Assembly (NCBI GenBank): GCA_002728135.1
Contig: PBVE01000020.1
Location: 51,232 to 115,231 of the forward strand
Direction: 5' to 3'
DNA length: 64,000 nt
Source: Rhodospirillaceae bacterium
Lineage (GTDB): Bacteria; Pseudomonadota; Alphaproteobacteria; UBA828
This document shows, piece by piece, positions 37,158 to 49,873 of the stretch. A program made the translations under genes and the position numbers. How positions within the stretch are numbered: the first letter of the stretch is position 1; every line of letters starts with the position of its first letter. Under the pieces are notes generated by a model. It did not search any database, had not been told where the DNA came from, and saw only the letters and a list, made by a program, of their open reading frames with translations.

Positions 37158-37532
37158 ATGACTGCATCTTCCTCATTATTGCTGGAATACCTTCCAATAC
37201 TTATTTTCCTAGGGCTCGCCGCTTTTATCGCTGTAGCTGCAGTGGTTGCTCCTTTACTTCTGGCACCAAGAAAACCAGATAAAGATAAAATAGCAGCGTA
37301 TGAATGCGGATTTGATGCATTTGATGATGCAAGAGGAAGATTTGATGTGCGTTTTTATCTTGTTGCAATATTATTCATAATTTTTGACCTAGAAGTTGCA
37401 TTCTTGTTTCCATGGGCAGTATCTTTTTCAAATATCGGATTATATGGTTTTTGGTCAATGATTGTATTTTTAGGTATCCTTACAATAGGTTTTATATATG
37501 AATGGAAAAAGGGTGCATTGGAATGGGAATAA
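37158..37532 (+). CDS. nuoA: NADH-quinone oxidoreductase subunit A
   Basis: This 124-residue membrane subunit of complex I has three hydrophobic helices. The family signature [42 protein letters not shown] is easily recognised in pieces (YECGF, RFYLVA, FDLEVAF). It sits at the joint between the peripheral and membrane arms. It is first in the nuo operon and its end overlaps nuoB. Confidence 0.96.
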   Translation: MTASSSLLLEYLPILIFLGLAAFIAVAAVVAPLLLAPRKPDKDKIAAYECGFDAFDDARGRFDVRFYLVAILFIIFDLEVAFLFPWAVSFSNIGLYGFWSMIVFLGILTIGFIYEWKKGALEWE

Positions 37533-38077
37533 CTTCTAAAATTACTGGTTTTCCCAAGAAAAGTTTGGAACCTGGAAAAGAGCAAGATGATACCATTAAA
37601 ATGGTTAGCGATGAACTAAGTGATAAAGGTTTTCTTGTAGCAAATCTAGATAAACTGATTAATTGGGCAAGAACTGGTTCACTATGGCCCATGTCGTTTG
37701 GACTAGCCTGTTGCTCTATTGAATTTATGCAGGTTATTGCACCACGCTACGATATAGAGAGACTTGGCATGGTACCTAGAGGAAGCCCAAGACAATCAGA
37801 TGTAATGATAGTAGCAGGAACTCTCTGTAATAAAATGGCACCTGCGTTTAGGCGAGTTTACGACCAAATGCCTGAACCACGTTGGGTAATATCAATGGGA
37901 AGTTGTGCAAATGGTGGCGGCTATTATCATTATTCATATTCTGTTGTGAGAGGATGTGACAGGATTGTACCAGTTGATATTTATGTTCCCGGTTGTCCAC
38001 CCACTGCAGAAGCACTTTTATATGGAATAATGCAATTACAAAAAAAAATTCGCCGAACCGGCACTATCGCCCGTTAA
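37523..38077 (+). CDS. nuoB: NADH-quinone oxidoreductase subunit B
   Basis: This 184-residue peripheral subunit carries the last cluster, N2, which reduces quinone. Ligands are seen in [10 protein letters not shown] (C63, C64), MGSCANGGG and [14 protein letters not shown] 37523 overlaps the end of nuoA by ten bases and gives the usual short N-terminus. An in-frame ATG at 37502 adds seven residues and is less likely. Confidence 0.96.
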   Translation: MGITSKITGFPKKSLEPGKEQDDTIKMVSDELSDKGFLVANLDKLINWARTGSLWPMSFGLACCSIEFMQVIAPRYDIERLGMVPRGSPRQSDVMIVAGTLCNKMAPAFRRVYDQMPEPRWVISMGSCANGGGYYHYSYSVVRGCDRIVPVDIYVPGCPPTAEALLYGIMQLQKKIRRTGTIAR

Positions 38078-38108
38078 GTAATAACTTTAAGATTTTCTGA
38101 TTCAGATA

Positions 38109-38717
38109 ATGACCAATTTAGAAACTACTGAAATAAGCGAACACATTACTTCTGCAATGAGTGATTCTATAACACGTACAGAATTAATTAATAATGATTT
38201 AACTATTTACACCTCAGCAGACAACATTGAAAAATTACTTAAATTTCTCAAAGACGACACACAATGTAGATTTGAAATTTTATTAGATATATGCGGTGTT
38301 GATTACCCAGAAAGAGAATTTAGATTTGAAGTTGTCTATCATCTGTTAAGTATTTCGAATAACCAAAGGGTTAGAGTTAAAGTTTCTGTTCGAGAAGGTG
38401 AATATGTTCCTTCTATCGTTTGGATTTTTAGTTCAGCAGGTTGGTTTGAACGAGAGACTTGGGATTTATTTGGTATTTACTTTGATGGCAACCAAGATTT
38501 AAGAAGAATCCTAACAGATTATGGTTTTGATGGTCATCCCCTGAGGAAAGATTTTCCCCTTACTGGCTTTGTTGAACTTAGATACGATGACGAGCAAAAA
38601 AGAGTTGTTTATGAACCTGTCCAATTAATGCAGGAATTCCGTAGATTTGACTTTATGAGCCCATGGGAAGGTGCTGAATATATACTCCCTGGAGATGAAA
38701 AGGCCGAGGATAAATAA
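38109..38717 (+). CDS. nuoC: NADH-quinone oxidoreductase subunit C
   Basis: This 202-residue peripheral 30-kDa subunit supports the quinone module. The conserved C-terminal region is clear: [38 protein letters not shown], recognisable as [15 protein letters not shown] and HPLRKDFP. It is separate from nuoD, as in most alphaproteobacteria, not fused as in enterobacteria. Confidence 0.95.
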   Translation: MTNLETTEISEHITSAMSDSITRTELINNDLTIYTSADNIEKLLKFLKDDTQCRFEILLDICGVDYPEREFRFEVVYHLLSISNNQRVRVKVSVREGEYVPSIVWIFSSAGWFERETWDLFGIYFDGNQDLRRILTDYGFDGHPLRKDFPLTGFVELRYDDEQKRVVYEPVQLMQEFRRFDFMSPWEGAEYILPGDEKAEDK

Positions 38718-38722
38718 CTAAA

Positions 38723-39901
38723 ATGAGTGAACGATTTATTGACAATTATACTATTAATTTTGGCCCACAGCACCCTGCTGCACATGGTGTGCTTCGTTTG
38801 GTTTTAGAAATGGACGGTGAAATTGTTGAACGTGCTGACCCTCATATAGGCCTTCTTCACAGAGGAACAGAAAAACTAATAGAACATAAAACCTTTCTTC
38901 AATCAGTACCATATTTTGACCGCCTCGACTACTCATGTCCTATCAATCAAGAACATGCATTCGCACTCGCCGTTGAAAGTTTGTTAGATTGCGAGGTCCC
39001 AAAAAGAGCACAATATATAAGAGTGTTATTTAGTGAGATTGGAAGAATAGGTAATCATTTATTAAACCTTAGTGCTATGGCTTTAGATGTAGGAGCTATG
39101 ACACCATATTTTTACGGATTTGATGAAAGAGAAGAACTCATGCAGTTCCAAGAGAGGGCCTCTGGAGCTAGGCTACATTCCGCATATATTAGGCCTGGGG
39201 GTGTAGCAATAGATATACCCGACCAGTTACTTAAGGATATATATACATGGAATAATAGATTCCCAAAGTTTATTGACGACTTTGAGGGATTGCTTACAGA
39301 AAACCGCATCTTCAAACAACGTACTGTTGATGTGGCACCAGTGACAGCTGAGGATGCATTGGATTGGGGATTTACTGGTCCAATGCTTAGGGCAGCAGGC
39401 GTAGTATGGGATCTTAGAAAAAATCAACCTTATGAAGTTTATAATGAGCTTGATTTTGATATTCCAGTAGGCAAAACAGGTGATTGCTACGAAAGGTACT
39501 TAGTACGGGTTCAAGAGATGCGCCAATGTGTACGTATTATAAACCAGTGTATTGAAAAAATACCTGATGGACCCATCAAAGTAGATGACAATAAGATAGC
39601 TCCACCTAAACGTGAAGAAATGAAGAAATCTATGGAAGCATTAATCCATCATTTTAAACTATATACAGAAGGATATCATGTGCCTGCTGGGGAGGTATAT
39701 AGATGCGTGGAAGCACCCAAAGGTGAATTTGGAGTTTATCTTGTGACCGACGGATCAAATAAACCCTATCGATGCAAGATAAGAGCACCTGGTTTTGCCC
39801 ACCTACAGGCTATGGATTATACAAGTAGAGGAACAATGTTAGCAGATACAGTAGCAAATTTAGCCAGTATGGATATTGTTTTTGGAGAAATTGATCGGTG
39901 A
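38723..39901 (+). CDS. nuoD: NADH-quinone oxidoreductase subunit D
   Basis: This 392-residue 49-kDa subunit forms the quinone-binding pocket with NuoB. Motifs are [14 protein letters not shown] at the start, [10 protein letters not shown], the YFDRLDY loop, [10 protein letters not shown] and the C-terminal DIVFGEIDR. The final TGA overlaps the GTG of nuoE. Confidence 0.97.
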   Translation: MSERFIDNYTINFGPQHPAAHGVLRLVLEMDGEIVERADPHIGLLHRGTEKLIEHKTFLQSVPYFDRLDYSCPINQEHAFALAVESLLDCEVPKRAQYIRVLFSEIGRIGNHLLNLSAMALDVGAMTPYFYGFDEREELMQFQERASGARLHSAYIRPGGVAIDIPDQLLKDIYTWNNRFPKFIDDFEGLLTENRIFKQRTVDVAPVTAEDALDWGFTGPMLRAAGVVWDLRKNQPYEVYNELDFDIPVGKTGDCYERYLVRVQEMRQCVRIINQCIEKIPDGPIKVDDNKIAPPKREEMKKSMEALIHHFKLYTEGYHVPAGEVYRCVEAPKGEFGVYLVTDGSNKPYRCKIRAPGFAHLQAMDYTSRGTMLADTVANLASMDIVFGEIDR

Positions 39902-40488
39902 TTGAAACTAAAGAAAAATTTGAATTTTCTAGCAAAAATCAAATAAAAGCTGACCAATATATATCTCGTTATCCAGCTGGCAAACAACAAAGTGCAGTGA
40001 TGCCTTTGCTATACCTAGCACAAAACCAAAATGGTGGCTGGTTAAATCAGGCCGTTTTAGAATACATTGCTGATTATTTATCAATGTCAGCCATAAAAGT
40101 ATACGAAGTTGCTACCTTTTATACTATGTATAATTTAAAACCTGTTGGCAAACATCATATTCAACTTTGCAGAACAACCCCATGCTGGCTTAGAGGGGCA
40201 AATTCAATTGCAGAAGCAATTTGTGAAAAACTTTCTATTAAACATGGTGAAACGACACCAGATGGAAAATTTACACTTACAGAGGTTGAATGTTTAGGAG
40301 CTTGCGTCAATGCACCAGTAGTTCAAATAAATAACGATTTCTATGAGGATCTAGATAAAAAAAGTATGAAAAAAATATTGGAATTGCTCCAAGAAAACTC
40401 AACACCTTCTTCTGGTTCACAAAAACAACGACATACGTCGGCCCCACAGTCAGGCCCCAAGACCTTAATTACTTTAGGTGAAAAATAA
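39898..40488 (+). CDS. nuoE: NADH-quinone oxidoreductase subunit E
   Basis: This 196-residue 24-kDa subunit has a thioredoxin-like fold. The [2Fe-2S] ligands are in [11 protein letters not shown] and [14 protein letters not shown]. The core ends near residue 165, and about 30 polar residues follow. Translation starts at GTG, overlapping the nuoD stop by four bases (GTGA). Confidence 0.94.
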   Translation: MIETKEKFEFSSKNQIKADQYISRYPAGKQQSAVMPLLYLAQNQNGGWLNQAVLEYIADYLSMSAIKVYEVATFYTMYNLKPVGKHHIQLCRTTPCWLRGANSIAEAICEKLSIKHGETTPDGKFTLTEVECLGACVNAPVVQINNDFYEDLDKKSMKKILELLQENSTPSSGSQKQRHTSAPQSGPKTLITLGEK

Positions 40489-40489
40489 A

Positions 40490-41770
40490 ATGTTAAAAGA
40501 TCAAGATCGTATATTTACTAACTTATATGGCTTGAATAACTGGTCACTCAAATCTGCCCTTATAAGAGGTGACTGGGATGGAACAGCTAATTTAATTTCA
40601 AAAGGACAAGATTGGATTATTAATGAATTAAAAGATTCAGGGCTACGTGGACGAGGGGGTGCTGGGTTCCCAACAGGATTAAAATGGTCCTTTATGCCTA
40701 AAGAAGAAAAAAATGACAGACCACATTATTTAATTGTTAACGCAGATGAATCTGAGCCAGGGACTTGCAAAGATCGCGATATAATGAGGCATGACCCACA
40801 TAAATTGATTGAAGGATGTCTTTTGGCGGGGTTTTCAATGAGAGCACACATAGGATACATTTATATAAGAGGTGAATTTTACGAAGAGTCGCAAAGACTA
40901 CAAATTGCCATTGATGAAGCATACGATGCAGGCTTAATAGGCAAAAATGCATGCGGTTCAGGATGGGATTTTGATCTATACTTACATCGTGGAGCTGGTG
41001 CATATATTTGTGGTGAGGAAACTGGACTGATTGAGAGTCTTGAAGGAAAACCAGGCCGACCTAGGTTAAAACCACCTTTCCCAGCAGGTGCAGGTCTTTA
41101 TGGATGTCCATCTACAGTAAATAATGTGGAAACTATAGCTGTCACGCCAACGATACTTCGTAGAGGTGCCGGGTGGTTTTCAAGTCTAGGAAGGCCAAAA
41201 AATTCAGGAACAAAATTATTTTGTATTTCTGGACATGTAAACGAACCCTGCAATGTTGAAGAAGAAATGGGCATTCCTCTTAAAGAATTAATCGATAAAC
41301 ATGCTGGTGGAGTTCGTGGTGGTTGGGACAACCTATTAGCAGTGATCCCAGGTGGTTCATCCGTGCCAGTAATTCCAAAATCTATTTGTGATGAAGTACT
41401 AATGGATTTTGACAGTCTCATAGAGGTCAAATCGGGTCTCGGTACAGCAGCAGTTATTGTTATGGATAAATCTACAGATATTATTGAGGCGATTGCCCGA
41501 TTATCACATTTTTATATGCATGAAAGTTGTGGCCAATGTACTCCATGCCGTGAAGGAACAGGATGGGTTTATAGACTAATGCAGAGACTTATAATTGGTG
41601 ATGCTAATATAAATGAAATTGATAAATTAGAAGATGTGGTTGGTCAAATTGAAGGTCATACTATATGTGCTTTAGGAGATGCAGCAGCTTGGCCTGTTCA
41701 GGGATTAATTCGTCATTTTCGACCAGAACTGGAACAGCGTATAAGGAAACGGGCAAATGACACCATCTAA
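40490..41770 (+). CDS. nuoF: NADH-quinone oxidoreductase subunit F
   Basis: This 51-kDa subunit binds NADH and FMN and takes in the electrons. The glycine-rich loop [16 protein letters not shown], the FMN region [16 protein letters not shown], and the [4Fe-4S] ligands [12 protein letters not shown] are present. ATG 40490 gives 426 residues. The in-frame GTG at 40478 overlaps the nuoE end and is less likely. Confidence 0.96.
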   Translation: MLKDQDRIFTNLYGLNNWSLKSALIRGDWDGTANLISKGQDWIINELKDSGLRGRGGAGFPTGLKWSFMPKEEKNDRPHYLIVNADESEPGTCKDRDIMRHDPHKLIEGCLLAGFSMRAHIGYIYIRGEFYEESQRLQIAIDEAYDAGLIGKNACGSGWDFDLYLHRGAGAYICGEETGLIESLEGKPGRPRLKPPFPAGAGLYGCPSTVNNVETIAVTPTILRRGAGWFSSLGRPKNSGTKLFCISGHVNEPCNVEEEMGIPLKELIDKHAGGVRGGWDNLLAVIPGGSSVPVIPKSICDEVLMDFDSLIEVKSGLGTAAVIVMDKSTDIIEAIARLSHFYMHESCGQCTPCREGTGWVYRLMQRLIIGDANINEIDKLEDVVGQIEGHTICALGDAAAWPVQGLIRHFRPELEQRIRKRANDTI

Positions 41771-41785
41771 GGAAGGATCTAAAAT

Positions 41786-43852
41786 ATGCCAACCTTAATT
41801 ATAGATGGCAATGAAATTGATGTACAAGATGGCTCAACAGTACTTCAGGCCTGTGAAGAAGCAGGCATAGAGATACCGCGATTTTGCTATCATCAGAAAC
41901 TTTCAATAGCGGGTAATTGCCGCATGTGCCTTGTTGAACTTGAAAAGGCACCCAAACCAATAGCTTCATGCGCCATGCCTGCTGCAGATGGAATGATAAT
42001 TAGAACCAATACGCCATCAGTAAAAAAAGCAAGAGAAGGAGTAATGGAGTTTCTACTTATCAATCATCCTCTTGACTGTCCAATTTGTGATCAAGGAGGA
42101 GAGTGCGACCTTCAGGATCAGGCAATGGCATATGGACGTGATTCTAGTAGATTTGGAGAAACAAAGAGAGCAGTAAAAGACAAAGATATTGGGCCTCTGG
42201 TTGGTACTATTATGACACGCTGTATTCATTGTACAAGGTGTATTCGGTTTGGGGAAGAAATCGCTGGGGTGGAAGAGATGGGTGCTATCTATAGAGGAGA
42301 GCATATGGAAATTGGAACATTTCTCGAAAAATCTGTCAAATCTGAATTATCTGGGAATCTAATTGACCTATGTCCTGTAGGAGCTTTGACTTCTAAACCG
42401 TATGCATTTACGGCTAGACCTTGGGAACTAAAAAAGACAGAAACAATAGATGCAATGGATGCAGTAGGAAGCAGTATAAGAATTGATACTAGAGGAAGAG
42501 AGATAATGAGGGTTCTTCCTCGATTAAATGAGGAAGTAAATGAGGAATGGATTTCTGACAAAACAAGATTCTCATGTGATGGTCTAAAATATAGCAGATT
42601 AGATAGACCGTGGGTTAAGAAGGATGGCCAACTTACAGAAGCAACTTGGGATGAGTCATTCAATGCAATAAAAAATAAACTATCAACTTTAAAACCTACT
42701 CAAATAGCAGCTTTGGTAGGAAATATAGTTGAGTGTGAAAGTATTTTTGCACTTAAACAACTAATGACAAATCTTGGCAGTCCACACATTGACTGCAGAC
42801 AAGATTCAACCCCTTTTGATAACGAATATAGAGCCAGCTATATTTTTAACACTGGGATTGCAGGTATTGACCAGACAGATGCAATACTCTTAGTTGGTAC
42901 AAACCCTCGTCTAGAAGCACCCATAATAAATGCAAGAATAAGAAAACGATCTCTTCAAAGTAATTTTTCTATTGGTCTAATTGGAAATGACGTAGATCTC
43001 ACATATAAATATGATAATCTTGGAAATACTCCTGCCATCCTTGATGAGATTATTAAAGGTAACAACCCATTTTCTTCAATTTTAAATAAAGCAAAAAAAC
43101 CAATGCTTATAATTGGACAAGGTGCTTTGTCTAGAGATGATGGCCGAGGAATTCTTCAAAAATGTAGAATAATAGCTGAAGAAACTGGCATGATACAAGA
43201 AAATTGGAAAGGCTTTAATGTTCTTCACACAGCTGCTGGTAGAGTTGGTGCATTAGATATAGGTTTTCTGCCTGGTACAAATGGTTTCAATACTAATGAA
43301 ATTCTAGATCAAGCACAAAAAGATTCAATAAAATTAGTTTATCTACTCGGTGCAGATGAAATAAAAACTAATACATTAGAAAATACTTTTGTTATTTATC
43401 AGGGACATCATGGCGATGCAGGTGCAAAGGTTGCCGATGTTATCTTGCCCGGTTGTGCATACACTGAAAAAGATGGAACTTGGGTTAACACTGAGGGACG
43501 AGTTCAAAAAGCAACTGCTGCATCACAACCACCGGGTGATGCAAAAGAAGATTGGTCTATAATTCGTGCTTTATCTGACTATATAGAAGGTGAATTAAGT
43601 TTTGATTCCTTGACTGATATCAGATCTACAATGACAAAGGAAATTAGAGTTTTAGGTCTTATAGATAAACAAAGCCCTGGTAATTGGGGTACATTTGGCG
43701 AAGATTGTACAATTCAAAATAAGTTACCTTTTAAGCTACCTATTGACAACTTTTACCTGACTGACCCAATTACTAGAGCTTCTCCAACTATGACAAAGTG
43801 CACAGAAACTTTCTATTCTAACCGAATTCGAGAGAATGTAACCGATGGCTGA
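41786..43852 (+). CDS. nuoG: NADH-quinone oxidoreductase subunit G
   Basis: This 688-residue 75-kDa subunit has an N-terminal ferredoxin-like domain with [2Fe-2S] ligands (FCYHQ, GNCRMC), a His/Cys cluster in [18 protein letters not shown], a second set in [12 protein letters not shown], and a molybdopterin-oxidoreductase-like C-terminal domain, which in this family binds no cofactor. It overlaps nuoH by eight bases. Confidence 0.95.
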   Translation: MPTLIIDGNEIDVQDGSTVLQACEEAGIEIPRFCYHQKLSIAGNCRMCLVELEKAPKPIASCAMPAADGMIIRTNTPSVKKAREGVMEFLLINHPLDCPICDQGGECDLQDQAMAYGRDSSRFGETKRAVKDKDIGPLVGTIMTRCIHCTRCIRFGEEIAGVEEMGAIYRGEHMEIGTFLEKSVKSELSGNLIDLCPVGALTSKPYAFTARPWELKKTETIDAMDAVGSSIRIDTRGREIMRVLPRLNEEVNEEWISDKTRFSCDGLKYSRLDRPWVKKDGQLTEATWDESFNAIKNKLSTLKPTQIAALVGNIVECESIFALKQLMTNLGSPHIDCRQDSTPFDNEYRASYIFNTGIAGIDQTDAILLVGTNPRLEAPIINARIRKRSLQSNFSIGLIGNDVDLTYKYDNLGNTPAILDEIIKGNNPFSSILNKAKKPMLIIGQGALSRDDGRGILQKCRIIAEETGMIQENWKGFNVLHTAAGRVGALDIGFLPGTNGFNTNEILDQAQKDSIKLVYLLGADEIKTNTLENTFVIYQGHHGDAGAKVADVILPGCAYTEKDGTWVNTEGRVQKATAASQPPGDAKEDWSIIRALSDYIEGELSFDSLTDIRSTMTKEIRVLGLIDKQSPGNWGTFGEDCTIQNKLPFKLPIDNFYLTDPITRASPTMTKCTETFYSNRIRENVTDG

Positions 43853-44858
43853 AACAGGCTTTTGGTCAGGCTACGCATTACCCTTCCTATTAATACTTGG
43901 GTATATTTTAGCTATTGTAGTGCCGTTACTAATCTCTGTGGCTTTTGTTACCTACTTTGAACGAAAAATCTTTGGCCTGATGCAAATCAGAAAAGGACCA
44001 AATGTAGTAGGGCCTTTTGGTCTATTACAGCCCTTCGCAGATGGCCTAAAGATGCTAATGAAAGAAACTATTGTTCCTGCTGGTGCAAACCGCAACTTAT
44101 TTCTTCTAGCACCGATAATCACCTTTACTCTTGGCATGATAGGTTGGGCCGTTATCCCATTTGATGAGCATTTAGTTCTTGCAGATATAAATGTTGGAAT
44201 ATTATATCTATTTGCCATTTCCTCGTTAGGAGTTTATGGAATAATAATAGCTGGGTGGGCTTCAAATTCAAAGTATGCTTTCTTGGGAGCCCTGAGATCT
44301 GCTGCACAAATGGTGTCATATGAAGTTTCCATAGGTTTTGTACTCGTAACTGTTCTCTTATGTGCCGGCTCTCTTAATTTAAGTGAGATAGTTCTTGCTC
44401 AAACAGAACTATGGTATTTTATTCCATTAGCTCCCATGTTTATTATTTTCTTTATTTCTGCGCTGGCTGAGACAAATAGAACTCCATTTGATTTACCCGA
44501 AGCAGAGGGCGAATTAGTTGCTGGTTACCAAGTAGAATATTCTTCCCTTGCTTTTACATTATTTATGTTAGGAGAATATGCAAATATTCTATTAATGAGT
44601 GGACTCTGTGTAATTTTATTCCTTGGAGGTTGGCTTGCTCCATTTGACATAGAACCATTTACTTGGCTTCCAGGTATAGTCTGGTTCTTTCTCAAAACTG
44701 CAGTTGTAATGTTTCTTTTCACATGGACACGAGCAACTTTTCCTCGTTACAGGTATGATCAATTAATGAGACTAGGATGGAAAGTCTTTCTTCCTATATC
44801 TCTTGCATGGGTTGTAATAACAGCTGGTGCTCTACATGTTTTTGGTTGGATGCCATGA
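43845..44858 (+). CDS. nuoH: NADH-quinone oxidoreductase subunit H
   Basis: This 337-residue membrane subunit has about eight helices. It forms the quinone entry site with NuoB and NuoD. The loop [34 protein letters not shown] is recognisable by ERK, RKGPN and QPFADG, followed later by [20 protein letters not shown] (NRTPFDL and EGE), both typical. Confidence 0.97.
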   Translation: MAETGFWSGYALPFLLILGYILAIVVPLLISVAFVTYFERKIFGLMQIRKGPNVVGPFGLLQPFADGLKMLMKETIVPAGANRNLFLLAPIITFTLGMIGWAVIPFDEHLVLADINVGILYLFAISSLGVYGIIIAGWASNSKYAFLGALRSAAQMVSYEVSIGFVLVTVLLCAGSLNLSEIVLAQTELWYFIPLAPMFIIFFISALAETNRTPFDLPEAEGELVAGYQVEYSSLAFTLFMLGEYANILLMSGLCVILFLGGWLAPFDIEPFTWLPGIVWFFLKTAVVMFLFTWTRATFPRYRYDQLMRLGWKVFLPISLAWVVITAGALHVFGWMP

Positions 44859-44889
44859 TACTTATATATAAATGGGGGATAATTAGATA

Positions 44890-45378
44890 ATGAGTCTGGT
44901 TACTAATAGTGTAAGGTCTTGGTTCCTAACAGAACTTGCCTCAGGAATGTCTATAATTTTCAAGCATATGTTTCATAATAAAGCTACCCTTAATTATCCA
45001 TATGAGAAGGGAGCAATAAGTTCGCGGTTTAGAGGTGAACATGCATTAAGAAGATATGCTAATGGAGAGGAAAGATGCATTGCATGTAAATTATGTGAAG
45101 CGGTGTGCCCTGCACTTGCAATAACAATAGAAGCCGAGCCACGTGACGATGGTAGCAGGCGAACAACAAGATATGACATAGATATGCTTAAGTGCATATA
45201 TTGTGGGTTTTGCCAAGAGGCATGCCCTGTAGATGCAATAGTGGAAGGACCAAACTTTGAATTTGCTGCAGAAACACGTGAAGAACTTTATTATAATAAG
45301 GAAAAACTCTTGGCAAATGGCGATCGCTGGGAAAAAGAAATAGCTGAGAACTTATCTCGAGAAGCTGCCTATAGATAA
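44890..45378 (+). CDS. nuoI: NADH-quinone oxidoreductase subunit I
   Basis: This 162-residue ferredoxin-like subunit has two [4Fe-4S] sites, [13 protein letters not shown] and [13 protein letters not shown], which hold clusters N6a and N6b between NuoG and NuoB. The N-terminal amphipathic part binds the membrane arm. A 74-base gap to nuoJ follows; I see no gene or strong hairpin in it. Confidence 0.97.
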   Translation: MSLVTNSVRSWFLTELASGMSIIFKHMFHNKATLNYPYEKGAISSRFRGEHALRRYANGEERCIACKLCEAVCPALAITIEAEPRDDGSRRTTRYDIDMLKCIYCGFCQEACPVDAIVEGPNFEFAAETREELYYNKEKLLANGDRWEKEIAENLSREAAYR

Positions 45379-45452
45379 GTATTTTAAATAACTAAATACT
45401 CATCAAGTCTAAAGATGAATTGTAAACATGTATATGAAATGAATGTGATTAA

Positions 45453-46082
45453 ATGATTGTAGAACAGATAACTTTTTATATCTTTGCGGTTATAACTGTA
45501 ATATCTGGGGTTCTAGTAATTGGCTCCCGTAATCCTGTTCATTCTGTGCTCTTCCTTATACTTGCTTTTTTTAATTCCGCGGGATTATTTGTACTGATGG
45601 GTGCAGAATTTATTGCGATGATTCTTATCATAGTATATGTCGGAGCAGTAGCTGTTTTGTTCCTTTTTGTCGTAATGATGCTTCATATTGATTTTTCAAA
45701 ACTAAGAGCGGGATTTACTAGATATTTACCAATAGGCTGCGTAGTAGGTATCATTTTGCTAGTAGAATTAATTCTGGTGTTAACAACCGGTACAGTAGAT
45801 TTTAATATTCCAAAAAATGTCATTTCCCAAATCCCCAATCCAGAAGCAATTTCTAATACTGAGGCGTTAGGGAATCTACTCTATACTCAATACGCCTATT
45901 TATTTCAAATAGCTGGCTTCATTCTCTTAATTGCAATGGTAGGAGCAATTGTTTTAACGCATAAAAAACGAAATGAAGTTAAAAAACAAAAAATATCAGA
46001 TCAGGTTAACCGGGATCCTAATACTGCAGTAACATTACATAAAATTGAGACTAAGGAGGGAGGCACATGGAAATCGGATTAA
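45453..46082 (+). CDS. nuoJ: NADH-quinone oxidoreductase subunit J
   Basis: This 209-residue subunit has five helices in the membrane arm. The family marks are [22 protein letters not shown], in which the NPVHS stands out, and [26 protein letters not shown], with the pi-bulge helix [12 protein letters not shown] hydrophilic tail of about 40 residues ends it. It overlaps nuoK by 16 bases. Confidence 0.95.
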   Translation: MIVEQITFYIFAVITVISGVLVIGSRNPVHSVLFLILAFFNSAGLFVLMGAEFIAMILIIVYVGAVAVLFLFVVMMLHIDFSKLRAGFTRYLPIGCVVGIILLVELILVLTTGTVDFNIPKNVISQIPNPEAISNTEALGNLLYTQYAYLFQIAGFILLIAMVGAIVLTHKKRNEVKKQKISDQVNRDPNTAVTLHKIETKEGGTWKSD

Positions 46083-46375
46083 CGCACTATCTAACAGTAG
46101 CTGCCATCCTTTTTACACTGGGTGTTTTTGGTATTTTTTTAAACAGAAAAAACGTCATTACAATCCTCATGTCAATAGAACTAATGTTGTTAGCCGTGAA
46201 TATTAATCTAGTTGCTTTCTCCACATACTTAGGAGATATGGTTGGCCAGGTTTTTGCTATGTTAGTGTTAACTGTAGCAGCAGCCGAGGCCGCAATCGGA
46301 CTAGCAATTCTAGTTGTATATTTTAGAAATCGTGGAACCATTGACGTTGAAGATGTCAATGTAATGAAGGGTTAA
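46067..46375 (+). CDS. nuoK: NADH-quinone oxidoreductase subunit K
   Basis: This 102-residue, three-helix subunit carries the two membrane glutamates of the proton path, one in [11 protein letters not shown] and one in [11 protein letters not shown]. The start ATG lies within the end of nuoJ. The next gene follows after seven bases. Confidence 0.96.
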   Translation: MEIGLTHYLTVAAILFTLGVFGIFLNRKNVITILMSIELMLLAVNINLVAFSTYLGDMVGQVFAMLVLTVAAAEAAIGLAILVVYFRNRGTIDVEDVNVMKG

Positions 46376-46382
46376 AAATACT

Positions 46383-48311
46383 GTGGCGTTATACGTTTTA
46401 CCTATTTTTTTACCATTAATTGGTTCGCTCATATCAGGCGTTTTATGTAGAAAATTAAGTGATCGACAAGCTCAAGTTATCACGTGCCTGCTGATGGGTA
46501 CTTCTGCTGCATTGTCTATAGTAATATTTCACAACGTTATTTTAGATGGAAATATTCAACAAATTAAATTATTTGATTGGATTTCTTCTGGTTCTTTTTA
46601 CGTAGATTGGTCAATTAGAATTGATGAACTAACAGCTGTAATGATGTTTGTAGTAACATCAGTTTCTTTTTTGGTTCATATTTATTCTATTGGGTATATG
46701 TCTCATGATGCACATATCCCAAGATTTTTTAGTTACTTATCACTATTTACATTTTTTATGTTAGCTCTGGTTACCTCAGATAACTTCCTCCAACTGTTTT
46801 TTGGATGGGAAGGTGTGGGTTTAGCTTCATATTTGTTAATTGGCTTTTGGTTTAAAAAACCAACTGCGAATGCTGCAGCTATTAAAGCTTTTGTTGTAAA
46901 TCGTGTCGGTGATTTTGGTTTTGCTCTTGGAATATTAGCAATATTTCTTACTTTTGACTCAGTTTCTTACGATATAGTATTTAATGCCGCACCAGATATC
47001 TCTGGAACAAATTTTGTATTTCTCGGTCATAGCTTCGATGTTTTAACTGTTATCTGCATACTTTTATTTGTCGGGGCAATGGGCAAATCTGCTCAATTCT
47101 TACTACATACATGGTTACTTGATGCCATGGAGGGACCAACTCCAGTATCAGCCCTAATACATGCAGCGACAATGGTAACTGCTGGTGTTTTTATGGTTGC
47201 TAGATGCTCACCAATCTTTGAATTTGCCCCAATAGCATTATCAGTAGTAACTTTCTTCGGTGCTACAACTGCAATTTTTGCAGCTACTGTAGCACTTACT
47301 CAAAATGATATTAAGCGTGTAATAGCTTATTCGACCTGCAGTCAGTTAGGTTATATGTTTTTTGCTTGTGGGGTATCCGCTTATTCTGCCGGAATTTTTC
47401 ATCTAACTACTCATGCATTCTTTAAGGCTCTTTTATTTCTTGGTTCTGGGGCAGTAATACATGCAATGTCAGACGAGCAAGACATGAGAAAGATGGGCGG
47501 AATATGGAAAATGATTCCGCTAACTTATGTTATGATGTGGATCGGTAGTTTAGCATTAGCAGGGGTTCCTTTTTTCTCTGGTTTTTTCTCTAAAGATATC
47601 ATTCTTGAGAGTGCCTTTGCAGCTGAAACAGGTTTGGGACAATATGCATTCTGGCTGGGTATACTTGCAGCAGCATTAACTGCACTTTATTCTTGGCGTC
47701 TTATAATTCTTACTTTTCATGGGAAACCAAGAGCAGATGAAAAAGTGATGGCTCATGTCCACGAGTCACCTAAAACAATGACTATACCTCTAGTATTATT
47801 AGCACTTGGAGCCATACTCTCAGGGTATTTCTTGTTACCTATGGTGAGTGAATATCACGATTTTTGGGGCACATCTATTCTTGTTTTACCTGAGCATAGT
47901 GCACTTCATGATGCTCATCATGTTGCATTTTGGGTTAAAGCTTTGCCTACCATTGCAGCAGTTATTGGTATAGGTTTAGCTTATTACCTTTATATGTTTA
48001 GGCCAGACCTTCCTCCAAAAATTGCCAAAACATTTAGACCTCTTTATTTGTTCTCATACAATAAATGGTATTTTGATGAACTCTATAACTATTGCTTCAT
48101 CAAACCTGCAAAGTATCTAGGTTATGGACTCTGGAAACAAGGAGATAAAGCACTGATAGATGGTATAGGCCCTGACGGTATGGCAAATGCAGCTGTTCAC
48201 ATAGCCAAACGTGCTATCAAGTTGCAATCAGGGTATGTATATCATTATGCGTTTGCAATGTTAGTGGGCCTAGCTGCAGTCATCACTTGGTTCCTATTTT
48301 CAAGAAGTTGA
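46383..48311 (+). CDS. nuoL: NADH-quinone oxidoreductase subunit L
   Basis: This 642-residue antiporter-like proton-pumping subunit is the most distal in the membrane arm. The key glutamate is in FFGWEGVGLASYLLIGFW, the lysine-helix region is GKSAQFLLHTWLLDAMEGPTPVSALIHAATMV, and the lateral helix HL lies in the C-terminal third. The start codon is GTG. Confidence 0.96.
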   Translation: MALYVLPIFLPLIGSLISGVLCRKLSDRQAQVITCLLMGTSAALSIVIFHNVILDGNIQQIKLFDWISSGSFYVDWSIRIDELTAVMMFVVTSVSFLVHIYSIGYMSHDAHIPRFFSYLSLFTFFMLALVTSDNFLQLFFGWEGVGLASYLLIGFWFKKPTANAAAIKAFVVNRVGDFGFALGILAIFLTFDSVSYDIVFNAAPDISGTNFVFLGHSFDVLTVICILLFVGAMGKSAQFLLHTWLLDAMEGPTPVSALIHAATMVTAGVFMVARCSPIFEFAPIALSVVTFFGATTAIFAATVALTQNDIKRVIAYSTCSQLGYMFFACGVSAYSAGIFHLTTHAFFKALLFLGSGAVIHAMSDEQDMRKMGGIWKMIPLTYVMMWIGSLALAGVPFFSGFFSKDIILESAFAAETGLGQYAFWLGILAAALTALYSWRLIILTFHGKPRADEKVMAHVHESPKTMTIPLVLLALGAILSGYFLLPMVSEYHDFWGTSILVLPEHSALHDAHHVAFWVKALPTIAAVIGIGLAYYLYMFRPDLPPKIAKTFRPLYLFSYNKWYFDELYNYCFIKPAKYLGYGLWKQGDKALIDGIGPDGMANAAVHIAKRAIKLQSGYVYHYAFAMLVGLAAVITWFLFSRS

Positions 48312-48321
48312 GTGAAAAATA

Positions 48322-49869
48322 ATGAGCGATTGGCCAATACTTTCTACAATCACATTCCTCCCCTTGATAGGAGCTGCATTTATATTATTTATTCGTGGGG
48401 ATAAGGAAACAGTTGCCCGTAATGCACGTCATCTAGCTCTATGGACTTCTGTTGTTACTTTTGGTCTTTCCTTACTTCTTATCGCTTACTTTGATATATC
48501 GACTGCAGACTTCCAATACGTTGAGTCAGTCCCTTGGTTAAGTGATTATAATATTGGATATCATTTAGGTATAGATGGTATATCTATATTTTTTCTCCTA
48601 CTTACAACTTTTTTAATTCCAATTTGTATTTTAGCCTCCTGGGATGCCATCAAAGACAGAGTTAGAGAGTTTATGGTTGCGTTCCTTATAATGGAAACAC
48701 TAGTTGTAGGTGTCTTCTCCTCACTTGATTTTTTGATGTTTTATATTTTTTTCGAGGGACTACTGATACCCATGTATCTAATTATTGGTATTTGGGGAGG
48801 TTCTAGAAGAGTATATTCTGCTTTAAAGTTTTTCCTATACACATTAGTGGGATCTGTTCTTTTTCTCATAGCCATACTCTGGATTTATCTAGAAGTAGGA
48901 ACAACAGACATACCAACAATAATGCAATATAATTTCTCGCCAGAAGTCCAGATATGGTTATGGCTAGCAATGTTTGCGTCATTCGCTGTCAAAGTACCAA
49001 TGTGGCCTTTCCACACTTGGCTTCCCGATGCCCATGTTGAAGCACCTACTGCCGGCTCAGTGATTTTAGCTGGTGTACTTCTAAAAATGGGAGGTTACGG
49101 CTTTTTAAGATTCTCATTACCAATGCTTCCAGAAGCAAGTGAATTTTTTACCCCCTTGATATTTACTCTCTCAGCAATAGGGATTATTTACACTTCACTC
49201 GTAGCATTAATGCAAAAAGATATGAAAAAGCTCATAGCTTATTCTTCAGTTGCTCACATGGGAATAGTAACCATTGGCCTCTTCACCTTTAATCAACAAG
49301 GTATTGAAGGTGGAATTTTCCAGATGTTAAGTCACGGTATTGTTTCAGCTGCATTATTTCTCTGTGTAGGAGTGGTCTATGACCGAGTACATACCAGGGA
49401 AATATCTGCCTATGGTGGGGTTGTGGGGAGAATGCCAGTGTATGCAGTTACTTTTTTGGTATTCACTTTAGCATCTATAGGATTACCAGGAACTAGCGGC
49501 TTTATAGGTGAGATGTTGGTTTTTGTTGGAATTTTTAAAGTAAATACGTGGATTGCCTTACTGGCACTTACTGGAATTATTTTAGGTGCTGCATACATGC
49601 TTTGGTTATATAGAAGAATTATATTTGGTGAACTAACAAAAGAAAATCTTAAATCTATGAGAGATATGAACTGGAGAGAAATTAGTATATTCGTTCCTCT
49701 CATTGCCCTTGCTCTTTTAATGGGTATTTATCCAAGCCCATTTTTGTCTGTTCTGCATACTTCAGTTGAAAATCTTTTAATTCAAATTAATCCAGACACT
49801 ACAACAGAGGTATTAAGTTCTATTGATATCCACTCTATTTTTAACCCAGCTACAAATATTGATAAATGA
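48322..49869 (+). CDS. nuoM: NADH-quinone oxidoreductase subunit M
   Basis: This 515-residue second antiporter-like subunit has the functional glutamate in [23 protein letters not shown], and the [28 protein letters not shown] segment that is standard for NuoM. It precedes nuoN by four bases. Confidence 0.96.
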   Translation: MSDWPILSTITFLPLIGAAFILFIRGDKETVARNARHLALWTSVVTFGLSLLLIAYFDISTADFQYVESVPWLSDYNIGYHLGIDGISIFFLLLTTFLIPICILASWDAIKDRVREFMVAFLIMETLVVGVFSSLDFLMFYIFFEGLLIPMYLIIGIWGGSRRVYSALKFFLYTLVGSVLFLIAILWIYLEVGTTDIPTIMQYNFSPEVQIWLWLAMFASFAVKVPMWPFHTWLPDAHVEAPTAGSVILAGVLLKMGGYGFLRFSLPMLPEASEFFTPLIFTLSAIGIIYTSLVALMQKDMKKLIAYSSVAHMGIVTIGLFTFNQQGIEGGIFQMLSHGIVSAALFLCVGVVYDRVHTREISAYGGVVGRMPVYAVTFLVFTLASIGLPGTSGFIGEMLVFVGIFKVNTWIALLALTGIILGAAYMLWLYRRIIFGELTKENLKSMRDMNWREISIFVPLIALALLMGIYPSPFLSVLHTSVENLLIQINPDTTTEVLSSIDIHSIFNPATNIDK

Positions 49870-49873
49870 AGCC